From contig CAYOXD010000084.1 of assembly GCA_964407825.1 (NCBI GenBank), positions 1 to 13,773 of the forward strand: a stretch of DNA of 13,773 nt, in the 5' to 3' direction. The notes beneath the pieces were generated by a model, which was not told where the DNA came from, did not search any database, and was given only the letters and a program-made list of their open reading frames with translations. Positions 1-6,241 of the stretch are shown piece after piece. Source of the stretch: CAYOXD01 sp964407825 (GTDB taxonomy: Bacteria; Desulfobacterota; Desulfobacteria; Desulfobacterales; JAFDDL01). A program made the position numbers and the translations under genes. The stretch's first letter is position 1, and each line of letters starts with the position of its first letter.

Positions 1-2
1 TG

Positions 3-1007
3 CAGGGGAATGCCTCTGATACCCCGGCGGGATCACCGCCTGAAGGCGGGGAGGGGGCAGAAGGACTTATTTCCCAGTCCAGCATCGATGCCCTTTTGAA
101 CGGAGAACTGGGAACAACGGGTTCCACAGACGCGTTTGACGCATCTGAACCGGTCAGCGACATCTCGGAACCGGAGGGGCCGCCGGAATCCAGGGCGGAT
201 GCCGCCGCCTCGGAGGCGGCGGCTCAGACGGCCCAGGGGGTGCCTTTTGTGCCCCAGGAGGCGGACGAGAACGGTAACCACGTGTCCCAATCGGATATTG
301 ATGCCCTTCTGAGGGAGGCGATGGCCTCCGATGAGGTTTCAGAGGGATCCTCAGCCGGTGATGCCGACGAACAGGTGGATGCGGAAAATCAAAAGAGTAT
401 CTTTTCAGAGGGCATCGACAGTCTGCTGGAGGAACAACTTGGCGCGGGGGCGGAGCTCGAACCGGTCATTCTTGCCGAGGAAACCGAGCCGGCCGATAGC
501 CAGGCAGCCGCGCCGCCCCTGGATAGCCCCTGGTACAGGAAGAGGCATTGGCGGGTTAGCGCCATGGCCGCCATAGTAATGATGATTTCCTCCATTAGCC
601 TCTACGCTCTTTTCCGGTCTCCGGAAAAGCGCCCGCCACACCAGGTTCTGACATTTGCCGTCCCCAACCCCGATACCCAGGCTGCCTCGGGAAACGATTA
701 CGGGAAAACAGCGGTGACCATGCCGGGCTTCATGGTTCTGGCCCCCGACGTCAACCATTCGATAACATGCGTGACAGCGGACGTTTCTCTCGATTTCTCG
801 GACCCCACCATAGCGGGGATGGTTAAAGATAACGCGGCCTTTGTCCGAAATGTCATATACAGGGTAATAGCCAAGGCGTTGGCAACCCCGGATAAGGAGA
901 AAATCAATAAAATAAGTATAGGGCTTTCAGTCCGCGAGGCCTTGGCGACCGTGGTGCCAAAGGAGGCCATTCGCGCCGTTTTTTTCGATAAGTTCAAGGT
1001 CATTTGA
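3..1007 (+). CDS. FliL-like membrane protein with repeated FliM-N-type motifs, 5'-truncated by the window edge
   Basis: The frame is open from base 3, so the true start lies upstream and 334 residues are visible. Residues 1-180 are acidic, Ala/Glu/Pro-rich and low in complexity, and hold SQSSIDALL (about 24-32), SQSDIDALL (about 95-103) and a degenerate SEGIDSLL (about 135-142). One hydrophobic segment follows a WYRKRHWR basic stretch at about 185-204, predicting an N-in/C-out membrane protein. Residues about 238-334 resemble the FliL C-terminal domain: a strand-rich start, an asparagine-containing helix (VRNVIYRVIAKAL), and the terminal VFFDKFKVI block like the FliL ending. FliL surrounds or supports the MotAB stator and affects torque. 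SQxEIDALL is the phospho-CheY docking peptide at the FliM N-terminus. The FliL assignment rests on pattern recognition without an alignment. An alternative is an unrelated single-pass protein with FliM-like linear motifs. Confidence 0.62.
   Translation, partial: QGNASDTPAGSPPEGGEGAEGLISQSSIDALLNGELGTTGSTDAFDASEPVSDISEPEGPPESRADAAASEAAAQTAQGVPFVPQEADENGNHVSQSDIDALLREAMASDEVSEGSSAGDADEQVDAENQKSIFSEGIDSLLEEQLGAGAELEPVILAEETEPADSQAAAPPLDSPWYRKRHWRVSAMAAIVMMISSISLYALFRSPEKRPPHQVLTFAVPNPDTQAASGNDYGKTAVTMPGFMVLAPDVNHSITCVTADVSLDFSDPTIAGMVKDNAAFVRNVIYRVIAKALATPDKEKINKISIGLSVREALATVVPKEAIRAVFFDKFKVI
69..428 (+). repeat. Three dispersed FliM-N-like (SQxxIDALL) peptide repeats within the FliL-like gene
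   Basis: Copy 1 (69-98) reads ISQSSIDALL and is followed by NGEL, closely matching the E. coli FliM N-terminus ILSQAEIDALLNGD (recalled). Copy 2 (282-311) reads VSQSDIDALL followed by REA. Copy 3 (399-428) reads IFSEGIDSLL followed by EEQL and has lost the SQ pair, so it is degenerate. The copies are about 71 and 39 residues apart, joined by acidic linkers. DNA identity between copies is limited, so they are old repeats or conserved motifs and not a recent tandem duplication. More copies may lie upstream of the window. Confidence 0.7.
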
Positions 1008-1046
1008 ACGGCTCAGGCTGAAGGCCGAAGATGGAGGGCCGTTACC

Positions 1047-1346
1047 GTGCCAGGCGTTTCAGATGTCAATATCGTGCTGCAACAGGGAAACAGCGTCCAG
1101 GAGATCCATTCGGCGCGACAGCACGGTGCAGAGCAAAGTCAATGGGCGGCCTCCCAGCATCTGGCTGAAAAAGAGGCCCAGGAGCGCTCAACGGTTCAGG
1201 AGTCAGGCCAGATGGATAGAAACAGGCTGGACGCGAATGGCTCAGGAAGGGGTCGTTGGTTGCTTCGGCGGCGCATGAAAAAGAAGCTGCGAAAGAACCG
1301 GAAACAATTCGAATCCAGAGGTCACCTGCTGGATACAGTGGCGTGA
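1047..1346 (+). CDS. Small Gln-rich, Lys/Arg-rich hypothetical protein of the flagellar cluster
   Basis: This encodes 99 residues from a GTG start; a GGAGG lies about 9 bases upstream (1033-1037). The N-terminal half is polar and Gln/Glu/Ser-rich (LQQGNSVQEI, AEQSQWAASQHLAEKEAQE) and probably helical. The C-terminal half is strongly basic (RGRWLLRRRMKKKLRKNRK) and ends in a short hydrophobic block, GHLLDTVA. There is no signal peptide or membrane segment. It sits 39 bases after the FliL-like gene and 20 bases before the DUF2802 gene, so it is very likely co-transcribed with both. I do not recognise a named family. Small proteins of similar composition, ending in a G-x-LID/LLD-type block, seem familiar from deltaproteobacterial flagellar clusters, but that is from memory and unverified. 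Function unknown. Confidence 0.6.
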   Translation: MPGVSDVNIVLQQGNSVQEIHSARQHGAEQSQWAASQHLAEKEAQERSTVQESGQMDRNRLDANGSGRGRWLLRRRMKKKLRKNRKQFESRGHLLDTVA

Positions 1347-1366
1347 AGGCAAGCCGCCGGGGTGGA

Positions 1367-1861
1367 ATGAGGATGCGGTTGGGGGGAATTGTGGCAGGCG
1401 TCAATTTGTGGATCCTATGTCAGATCGTGATGGATGGGGTGCTGGTGGCATTGGTATTGTTGCTCATGCGCCATATGAAGTCTGCCATCAGCCGGGAAGC
1501 GGCCAGGGAGGCCTCCCAGCACCTGATGGGAATGATCGAACCGCTCATTCGGGAGGCTCAGGCCGTAGCCAGCTCCTTCGAGGATCAGTTGAAGGAAAAA
1601 AAAGACTTGGCCCATCAGCTGAACGAGGATCTCGATCGCCGCATTATCAGCCTGAACATGCTGCTGAATCGCGCACGGTCCTACCTGGACGACGGGCCTG
1701 GAAAACACCTCGCCGGCCAGGTCTACAAGCAGCAGGACGCCATCCTGAAACTGTACAACCAGCACCATGATTCTGAAGCCATCGCCAAGAAACTCTCCAT
1801 CCCCAAGGCCGAGGTGGATCTGGTGATAGATCTGAAAACCGCGTTTTTTTCCAATAAATGA
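1367..1861 (+). CDS. DUF2802-type single-pass membrane protein
   Basis: From the ATG at 1367 this encodes 164 residues. Starts at 1373 (ATG) or 1391 (GTG after a G-rich stretch) are equally possible; the frame is open upstream but that part overlaps the preceding gene. Near the N-terminus is one hydrophobic segment (about residues 14-36, LWILCQIVMDGVLVALVLLL). Next come a long charged helical region with coiled-coil character (EAAREASQHL to EDLDRRIISLNMLLNRARSYL) and a C-terminal helix-turn-helix-like block (QDAILKLYNQHHDSEAIAKKLSIPKAEVDLVIDLK) typical of DUF2802 proteins, which recur beside flagellar fliK/flhB-C genes in Proteobacteria. Molecular function is not established. The TGA stop overlaps the ATG of the next gene, implying translational coupling. 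A T7 run lies close to the 3' end. Confidence 0.75.
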   Translation: MRMRLGGIVAGVNLWILCQIVMDGVLVALVLLLMRHMKSAISREAAREASQHLMGMIEPLIREAQAVASSFEDQLKEKKDLAHQLNEDLDRRIISLNMLLNRARSYLDDGPGKHLAGQVYKQQDAILKLYNQHHDSEAIAKKLSIPKAEVDLVIDLKTAFFSNK

Positions 1862-3024
1862 GGGCCATGCCCATCCCCCGTCTCCCGCCGATTCTCGTTT
1901 CTTCCGCCGAGGTGACTCTCGGACGCAGGGAGAGCGGCCCCAGAGACCCTGCCCTTGGCCTTGAAAAGGGCCGCGTGATCCCCGCCCAGGTACTGAAAAT
2001 TCTGTCATCCCGAGAGGCGCTGCTGTCCCTGGACGGCGTCCGGGTGCTGGCAAAGACCTTCGTCCCGTTGAAGCCCGGTCAGCAGATCCTGCTTCAGGTC
2101 GAGCGCTCGGGGGGAGAGCAGCCCGTGTTCCGGCTGATTCAGGATGCGGACCCGTCGGGCAGATTGCCTGCTCCCCTGCTGGGGGTGCTTCGATCCGGGG
2201 GGGCCTCGGGCGCCTTTGCACTTCTCGAGTCCCTGCTGAGCCGGCAGCCCCACCTGGGAGTATCCGCAGCGCAGGAGGCAGCGGGACAGACCAGGACCCT
2301 GCCACGGAGGACCCTGCGACGGATGCAAGCGCTGGTAACGCGGCTCTCCCTCAAGTCCGGAGAGGCGACGCCACGATTCCTGAACGAGCTCATCAGGGGC
2401 AGCGGTCTTCTGTGGGAGCGAAAGCTCCACCTACTCCTCGCCTCCCCAGGTGAGCCCCCAAGGGGCGAGGTGTCCGACCTGGTGGAAAAGGACATCAAGG
2501 GACTGGCTCTCAAGCTGCTGCAGGGCGGCACGGAGACGAAGAGTGCAGATGTCGACACCGTCAAGACCTTTGTGAAGGGTCTGGAACATCTTCAGGTTTT
2601 TAACGGTCATGGCGATGGGACCCCGGACCGGTATCTGCTGCCCCTGCCGGTATGGACCGGCGGAGAGGTCAAGTTCGGGCAGATGCTGCTCACCTTTGGG
2701 GAGGAACACTCGAAGGACGGTAGGGAACAAAGCTCACGGGTCAACGTTTCCTTCCTTTTGACGCTTTCTCAGCTGGGAGATCTCAGGGCGGATTTTTCCG
2801 TCTTGAGTCGCTCGGTGTCCGGAACCTTCGGCGTTGCGTCTGAAGAGATGGCGGCCTTTGTCACCGGCCACCTGTCGGATCTAAGCGGCCGGCTCGAGGC
2901 GCACGGATACGACGTGCGTCACCTTGGATGCCGGGTGCTGGCGGTAGAGGCCCTGCGGGATACCGCTCTTTTGGAAGGGCTCGGAGACAGCGAGGCCCAG
3001 GGGGTGTTGAATTTGGTGATCTGA
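1858..3024 (+). CDS. fliK: FliK-like flagellar hook-length control protein
   Basis: The gene encodes 388 residues starting at the ATG of an ATGA overlap with the DUF2802 stop; an in-frame ATG at 1867 is an alternative, and neither has a strong ribosome site, which fits coupling. Residues about 40-95 (VIPAQVLKILSSREALLSLDGVRVLAKTFVPLKPGQQILLQVE) are the N-terminal block common to FliK-family proteins of this type. Residues about 255-388 resemble the Flg_hook/FliK C-terminal domain (LLPLPVWTGGEVKFGQMLLTF, then SFLLTLSQLGDLRADF, a Gly-Val strand pair, an amphipathic helix, GYDVRHLGCRV) and end in LNLVI. FliK is exported as a molecular ruler and its C-terminal domain touches FlhB to switch export from hook to filament substrates. 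The FlhB-C-like gene just downstream fits this role. Confidence 0.78.
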   Translation: MRAMPIPRLPPILVSSAEVTLGRRESGPRDPALGLEKGRVIPAQVLKILSSREALLSLDGVRVLAKTFVPLKPGQQILLQVERSGGEQPVFRLIQDADPSGRLPAPLLGVLRSGGASGAFALLESLLSRQPHLGVSAAQEAAGQTRTLPRRTLRRMQALVTRLSLKSGEATPRFLNELIRGSGLLWERKLHLLLASPGEPPRGEVSDLVEKDIKGLALKLLQGGTETKSADVDTVKTFVKGLEHLQVFNGHGDGTPDRYLLPLPVWTGGEVKFGQMLLTFGEEHSKDGREQSSRVNVSFLLTLSQLGDLRADFSVLSRSVSGTFGVASEEMAAFVTGHLSDLSGRLEAHGYDVRHLGCRVLAVEALRDTALLEGLGDSEAQGVLNLVI

Positions 3025-3145
3025 CCTCGCGGTAGAATGACACCCCCGTCATTATTTTGACTGCGGAACCCCCAACTCCGGCTTCGCCGGAAGCCACCGG
3101 CTGTTAGCCATTTGCTATTAGCTGGATGCTGATAATAGGTCTAAA
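3025..3145. repeat. Intergenic hairpins and degenerate TAGC-heptamer repeat between fliK and the flhB-C-like gene
   Basis: Three short arms can pair in two mutually exclusive ways. TCCGGC (3077-3082) pairs with GCCGGA (3086-3091) across a TTC loop, or GCCGG (3086-3090) pairs with CCGGC (3097-3101). AGCC (3092-3095) and GGCT (3099-3102) add a third small stem. Directly after comes a run of imperfect heptamers, 3103-3137: GTTAGCC ATTTGCT ATTAGCT GGATGCT GATAATA. No T-tract follows the hairpins, so a classical intrinsic terminator is not supported. The composition resembles a dispersed intergenic repeat more than a promoter; I could not test for other copies. Confidence 0.5.
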
Positions 3146-3421
3146 ATGACCGCTAAGAAACGAAAACAAGCCGTAGCCCTCCAATACCGGCCGGCCAAGG
3201 ATGCCGCGCCGAAGGTAACCGCCAAGGGAAGTGGGCGGGTGGCCGAAAAGATCATCGAAATGGCCAGGGCCCACGGCATTCCGGTGAAGCCGGATCCGGA
3301 TCTGGTGGCAGTTTTGTCAAAGCTGGATATCGAGGCGGAAATCCCGCCCAACGTATATGTGGTGGTGGCGGAGCTGCTTGCCTTCGTCTATGCCCTGAAC
3401 GGGAAAAAAGAGCCGGTATAG
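3146..3421 (+). CDS. Stand-alone FlhB C-terminal domain-like protein (FhlB/YscU-like)
   Basis: This encodes 91 residues. The sequence AVALQYRPAKDAAPKVTAKGSGRVAEKI, then AHGIPVKPDPDLVAVLSKLDIEAEIPPNVYVVVAELLAFVYALN follows the cytoplasmic C-terminal domain of FlhB/YscU export-switch proteins from just after the autocleavage site. The N-terminal membrane domain is absent and so is the NPTH cleavage motif, which is replaced by a basic leader (TAKKRKQ). In other bacteria such proteins (for example FhlB) sit by fliK and can substitute for the released FlhB C-terminal fragment or interact with FliK; that role is inferred here from family knowledge. The start has only a weak ribosome site (AGG about 8 bases upstream), and the gene stands alone between a repeat-bearing gap and a sigma-54 promoter. 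Confidence 0.85.
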   Translation: MTAKKRKQAVALQYRPAKDAAPKVTAKGSGRVAEKIIEMARAHGIPVKPDPDLVAVLSKLDIEAEIPPNVYVVVAELLAFVYALNGKKEPV

Positions 3422-3668
3422 GCATAATTTTCCGCCCCTGCGCGGTCCGGGCTCCCAGCCCTCCATGCGTTGGTGCTCGCAGCAGACCTTCCCGAAACCC
3501 CCAGCCTGGCCAAGGCTTTCAATCCTGTCCCCCCCTGTGGCCACGTTGAAGGTTTTCCTCCCCTGGCATTTTAATTGCTTCCTTGATGGTTAACGACGAA
3601 ATGGACTGGGATGAGGCTTGGTCAGACCGCTGAAACTCCCATCTGCAGTCCCAACCGGAGCGCGAAAC
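3422..3668. other. Non-coding, C-rich stretch upstream of flgF with two dyads and the sigma-54 promoter
   Basis: No convincing gene is seen in these 247 bases. The first 140 are pyrimidine-rich. Two short inverted repeats occur: GGGCT-CCC-AGCCC (3449-3461) and AGCCT-GGCCA-AGGCT (3503-3517). They sit about 130-140 and 73-87 bases upstream of the start predicted for the RpoN promoter, the distance range where enhancer-binding proteins usually bind. The first could equally be a weak stem-loop ending the upstream transcript, though no T-tract follows. The remainder, 3591-3668, would be the flgF leader. Confidence 0.45.
3564..3579 (+). promoter_or_regulatory. Sigma-54 (RpoN) promoter for the flgF operon
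   Basis: The sequence TGGCATTTTAATTGCT matches the RpoN consensus TGGCAC-N5-TTGCA with GG at 3565-3566 and GC at 3577-3578, the required 12-base spacing, and an intact TTGC. Transcription would begin near 3590, leaving a leader of about 79 bases before the flgF ATG. RpoN control of rod, ring and hook genes through an FlrC/FlgR-type activator is common in flagellated Proteobacteria. The only non-consensus positions are T for C after TGGCA and T for A at the end. Confidence 0.8.
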
Positions 3669-4364
3669 ATGGAAATGGATATTGGAAGGGCGGCGCGCGC
3701 CGCCATCCGGGTGGATAAGCGGTTCGACATCATCGCCAACCATCTGGCCAATGTGGCAACCGCAGGATACAAGGCGGAGGAGATCTCATTCGACGACCTG
3801 TTCCGTGCCCGGATGCGAGTCGATTTGTCCCAGGGGCAGATCGAGCCCACCGGCAACCCGCTGGATCTGGCCCTCTCCGGCCCGGGATTTTTCAAGATCC
3901 AGACACCGAACGGGATCCGATATACCCGCAACGGCACCTTCACGCTGGATAAGAACAAATACCTGGTGACCCAGGACGGCAATCGCGTCATGGGGGACAA
4001 GGGTCCCCTTCAACTGAATGGCAGCAAGGTGGGTGGCAGCAAGGTGAAGGTGGATCCGAACGGGCAAATCCAGGTGGACGGCACTATCGTCGGAAAGTTG
4101 AAGATTGTGACTTTCAAGGACCCGGCTACCATTCAAAAGGAAGGCGACGGCCTTTTTTTTCATAAGGGGGGCGCGGCTGGGGAGGTGACGCCCAAACAGG
4201 TGTCCGTTACCCAAGGGGCGCTGGAGATGTCGAATGTATCCGCTGTGAAGGAGATGGCCCGGATGATCGAGGTGAACCGCGAGTTCGAGTCCTTCCAGAA
4301 GGTGATTCAAACCTATGACGAGATGGATACCAAGGCCGCCACTGATGTGGGAGCGGTTAAATAA
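3669..4364 (+). CDS. flgF: Flagellar basal-body proximal rod protein FlgF
   Basis: From the ATG at 3669 the product is 231 residues; the second ATG at 3675 is an alternative and the GTG at 3618 is unlikely because the family begins almost directly at the rod helix. The N-terminal D0 helix and rod signature are clear (AARAAIRVDKRFDIIANHLANVATAGYKAEEISF, matching the NNLANV.TxG.K motif with a His variant). They are followed by GNPLDLALSGPGFFKIQTPNGIRYTRNGTFTLD, the middle strand motif shared by FlgE/F/G. The C-terminus has ALEMSNVSAVKEMARMIEVNREFESFQKVIQTYDEMD. FlgF forms part of the rod joining the MS-ring to the hook. It is the first gene after the sigma-54 promoter. A T8 run (4153-4160) lies inside the coding region. 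Confidence 0.93.
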   Translation: MEMDIGRAARAAIRVDKRFDIIANHLANVATAGYKAEEISFDDLFRARMRVDLSQGQIEPTGNPLDLALSGPGFFKIQTPNGIRYTRNGTFTLDKNKYLVTQDGNRVMGDKGPLQLNGSKVGGSKVKVDPNGQIQVDGTIVGKLKIVTFKDPATIQKEGDGLFFHKGGAAGEVTPKQVSVTQGALEMSNVSAVKEMARMIEVNREFESFQKVIQTYDEMDTKAATDVGAVK

Positions 4365-4381
4365 ACCGGGCTATGGCGATA

Positions 4382-4403
4382 GGATGAGCGCTTAGAGCGA
4401 TCC
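4382..4403 (+). other. Possible stem-loop in the flgF-flgG intergenic gap
   Basis: GGAT (4382-4385) and CGCT (4389-4392) pair with AGCG (4396-4399) and ATCC (4400-4403). The result is an eight-pair stem with a GAG bulge and a TAG loop. It lies just upstream of the AAAGGAG ribosome site of flgG and has no T-tract, so it may be an mRNA-processing or stabilising element; chance is also possible. Confidence 0.3.
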
Positions 4404-4424
4404 GATGAGAAAAGGAGACAGATT

Positions 4425-5207
4425 ATGATCCGAGCATTATGGACGGCGGCAACGGGCATGGCGGCGCAACAACTCAGCGTCGATGTCTGCGCCAACAACC
4501 TGGCCAACGCCAATACCACCGGATTTAAAAAGAGCAGAAACAACTTCGAGGACCTGATGTATCAGACCATGGTGGTGCCAGGTGCGACCACGGCCGACGG
4601 CGGCCAGTTGCCAAGCGGTATCCAGGTGGGAATGGGCGTCCGGCCGGTCAGCGTTCAGAAGGTATTCACCCAGGGGAACTACGAGCAGACCGGAAACGAT
4701 CTGGACATGGCCATCGAGGGCCCCGGCTTTTTCAAGGTGCTCTCAGGGGACGAGGAACTTTACACCCGGGCGGGAAATTTTACCCTGGACAGTGAGGGGT
4801 ATGTCACCACTCCCAGCGGTGAGCGACTTCAACCGGAAATTTCCGTTCCCCAGGGCACCACGCACATCAGCATCCAGCCCAACGGCACGTTGACCGCCTA
4901 CGGCAACGGGAACACCCCTCTGACAACGGCGAATATCACCCTCTATACCTTCATGAACCCGGGCGGTCTTTACGCCGTGGGACGCAACCTCCTGCGGGCC
5001 ACGGATGCCTCCGGAGACGCGGTGGAGGGCACCCCCGGCTCGGAGGGCTTCGGCACCATCGCCAACAATTCCCTGGAGATGTCCAATGTGTCGGTGGTGG
5101 ATGAAATGGTGGCCCTGATCGTGGGGCAGCGGGCCTACGAGGCCAACTCGAAGGCCCTCCAGACCGCCGATACCATGCTATCCCTGGCCAATAACGTGAA
5201 GCGGTAA
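4425..5207 (+). CDS. flgG: Flagellar distal rod protein FlgG
   Basis: The product is 260 residues, the usual FlgG length, from an ATG preceded by AAAGGAG about 7 bases upstream. The N-terminus MIRALWTAATGMAAQQLSVD, then the NNLANANTTGFKKSRNNFEDLMYQ motif is diagnostic of FlgG. The FlgG-specific loop (MYQT, then GGQLPSGIQVGMGVRP) follows, then QTGNDLDMAIEGPGFFKV and YTRAGNFTLDSEGY. The C-terminal D0 helix LEMSNVSVVDEMVALIVGQRAYEANSKALQTADTML is almost consensus. FlgG polymerises into the distal rod that crosses the periplasm inside the P and L rings. It is the second gene of the operon, 60 bases after flgF. Confidence 0.97.
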   Translation: MIRALWTAATGMAAQQLSVDVCANNLANANTTGFKKSRNNFEDLMYQTMVVPGATTADGGQLPSGIQVGMGVRPVSVQKVFTQGNYEQTGNDLDMAIEGPGFFKVLSGDEELYTRAGNFTLDSEGYVTTPSGERLQPEISVPQGTTHISIQPNGTLTAYGNGNTPLTTANITLYTFMNPGGLYAVGRNLLRATDASGDAVEGTPGSEGFGTIANNSLEMSNVSVVDEMVALIVGQRAYEANSKALQTADTMLSLANNVKR

Positions 5208-5211
5208 GCCC

Positions 5212-6231
5212 ATGCATCCCTCGCAGTCACAGGCATATGAGCGCCCGTTGCGGGCGGGACGGACCTGGCGATGGCGCCTGATCGGGGGCGTGCTGCTGGC
5301 GTTATGCCTCCTGGTCCTGGGGGGAGAGGCCCTGGGGCAGGTACAGGTAAAGGTGACTGTTCGCGGAACCTCCCGGGTGACAGGTCCATGGGTCCGGCTC
5401 CGGACCGTGGCATCTATTACTGCCCCCGCGGCCTTGCGCGACAGGATCGGTTCGATTCGGCTGTGCCGCTCGCCTCTGCCCGGAAGGCGCCGCACCCTGT
5501 ACGGTCGGCACGTGTCTTCCCTCCTGGCCGCAGCGGGTGTGCTGCCGGACACGGCCAAGGTTTCGGTCCCCGATTCGATCCAGCTCATCGGTGAAAGTCA
5601 GAGCGTCGGAAAGAAACGACTCAAGGCCTTCTACGAGCGCTATATCGCAGATCATTTGGGCCGGGGGAGCTTCACGATACGCAGCTTCATGGCCCTTGGC
5701 AGCAACCGGTTCGCTCCTGGATCGCTTTCCCTTATCGTTGAAAAGAACTTCAACCCCGACTTCAGGGGGACGGTCGCCCTACGGGTTCGGGTTCGCGTGA
5801 ACGGTAAAAAGGATGGGCTGCTGACCCTGCAGGGATGGGTGGACCGGTTTTCCCGAGTGGTGTGCGCCCGGCGGCCCGTAACATACGGCTCCATCCTGAC
5901 CCATGCGGATCTGGAATTGAAAAGGGTCAACATGTCCAACTATCCCGCCGGCCTCATCACGAACCTGGCCAGCGCCGTCGGGCAGGTGTGCAAGGTGACG
6001 CTTTATCCCGGCAACCCCCTTCGTGATTGCATGCTGGCGACGGTGCCCCTTGTGGCCAGGGGCGAGCGGGTGGAGATCCTGGCGACCACGGGCGGGCTGC
6101 GGGTGTCGACCGTGGGAATTGCCAAAACCGCCGGGGGCATGGGGCAACAGGTTCAGGTGCAAAACATTCATTCCGGAAGAACCGTGGTGGGCCGGGTGAC
6201 CGGGGACGCGACGGTGGAGGTGTTATTTTAG
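5212..6231 (+). CDS. flgA: Flagellar P-ring assembly chaperone FlgA (long form)
   Basis: The gene begins 4 bases after the flgG stop with no strong ribosome site, suggesting coupling. Its 339 residues start with a polar 20-residue leader, then a hydrophobic signal segment (about 24-37, LIGGVLLALCLLVLGG) with likely cleavage near ALG-Q (42/43). Residues about 43-200 form a long N-terminal region with FlgA-like strand patterns. Residues about 214-277 form a SAF domain (SRVVCARRPVTYGSILTHADLE, VGQVCKVTLYPGNPLR). The end has the FlgA C-terminal signature VQNIHSGRTVVGRVTGDATVEV. FlgA is periplasmic and helps FlgI polymerise into the P-ring, which fits its position before flgH and flgI. E. coli FlgA is about 219 residues; the extra length is N-terminal. 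Confidence 0.9.
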   Translation: MHPSQSQAYERPLRAGRTWRWRLIGGVLLALCLLVLGGEALGQVQVKVTVRGTSRVTGPWVRLRTVASITAPAALRDRIGSIRLCRSPLPGRRRTLYGRHVSSLLAAAGVLPDTAKVSVPDSIQLIGESQSVGKKRLKAFYERYIADHLGRGSFTIRSFMALGSNRFAPGSLSLIVEKNFNPDFRGTVALRVRVRVNGKKDGLLTLQGWVDRFSRVVCARRPVTYGSILTHADLELKRVNMSNYPAGLITNLASAVGQVCKVTLYPGNPLRDCMLATVPLVARGERVEILATTGGLRVSTVGIAKTAGGMGQQVQVQNIHSGRTVVGRVTGDATVEVLF

Positions 6232-6241
6232 GAGCGTTGCT

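Noticed and set aside
1063..1278. Alternative + strand frame overlapping the small protein at 1047-1346.
   Set aside because: It lacks a ribosome site, is shorter and Arg/Ser-rich, while the 1047 frame has a ribosome site and fits operon spacing.
1415..2305. A 296-residue open frame on the minus strand across the DUF2802 and fliK genes.
   Set aside because: It is antisense to two well-supported genes, has a composition rich in Pro/Gly/Arg typical of GC-rich shadow frames, and shows no family motif.
4153..4160. T8 run in flgF, considered as a transcriptional slippage or phase-variation site.
   Set aside because: The frame is intact and encodes sensible residues (Leu-Phe-Phe-His); a single tract without variant data is not evidence of switching.
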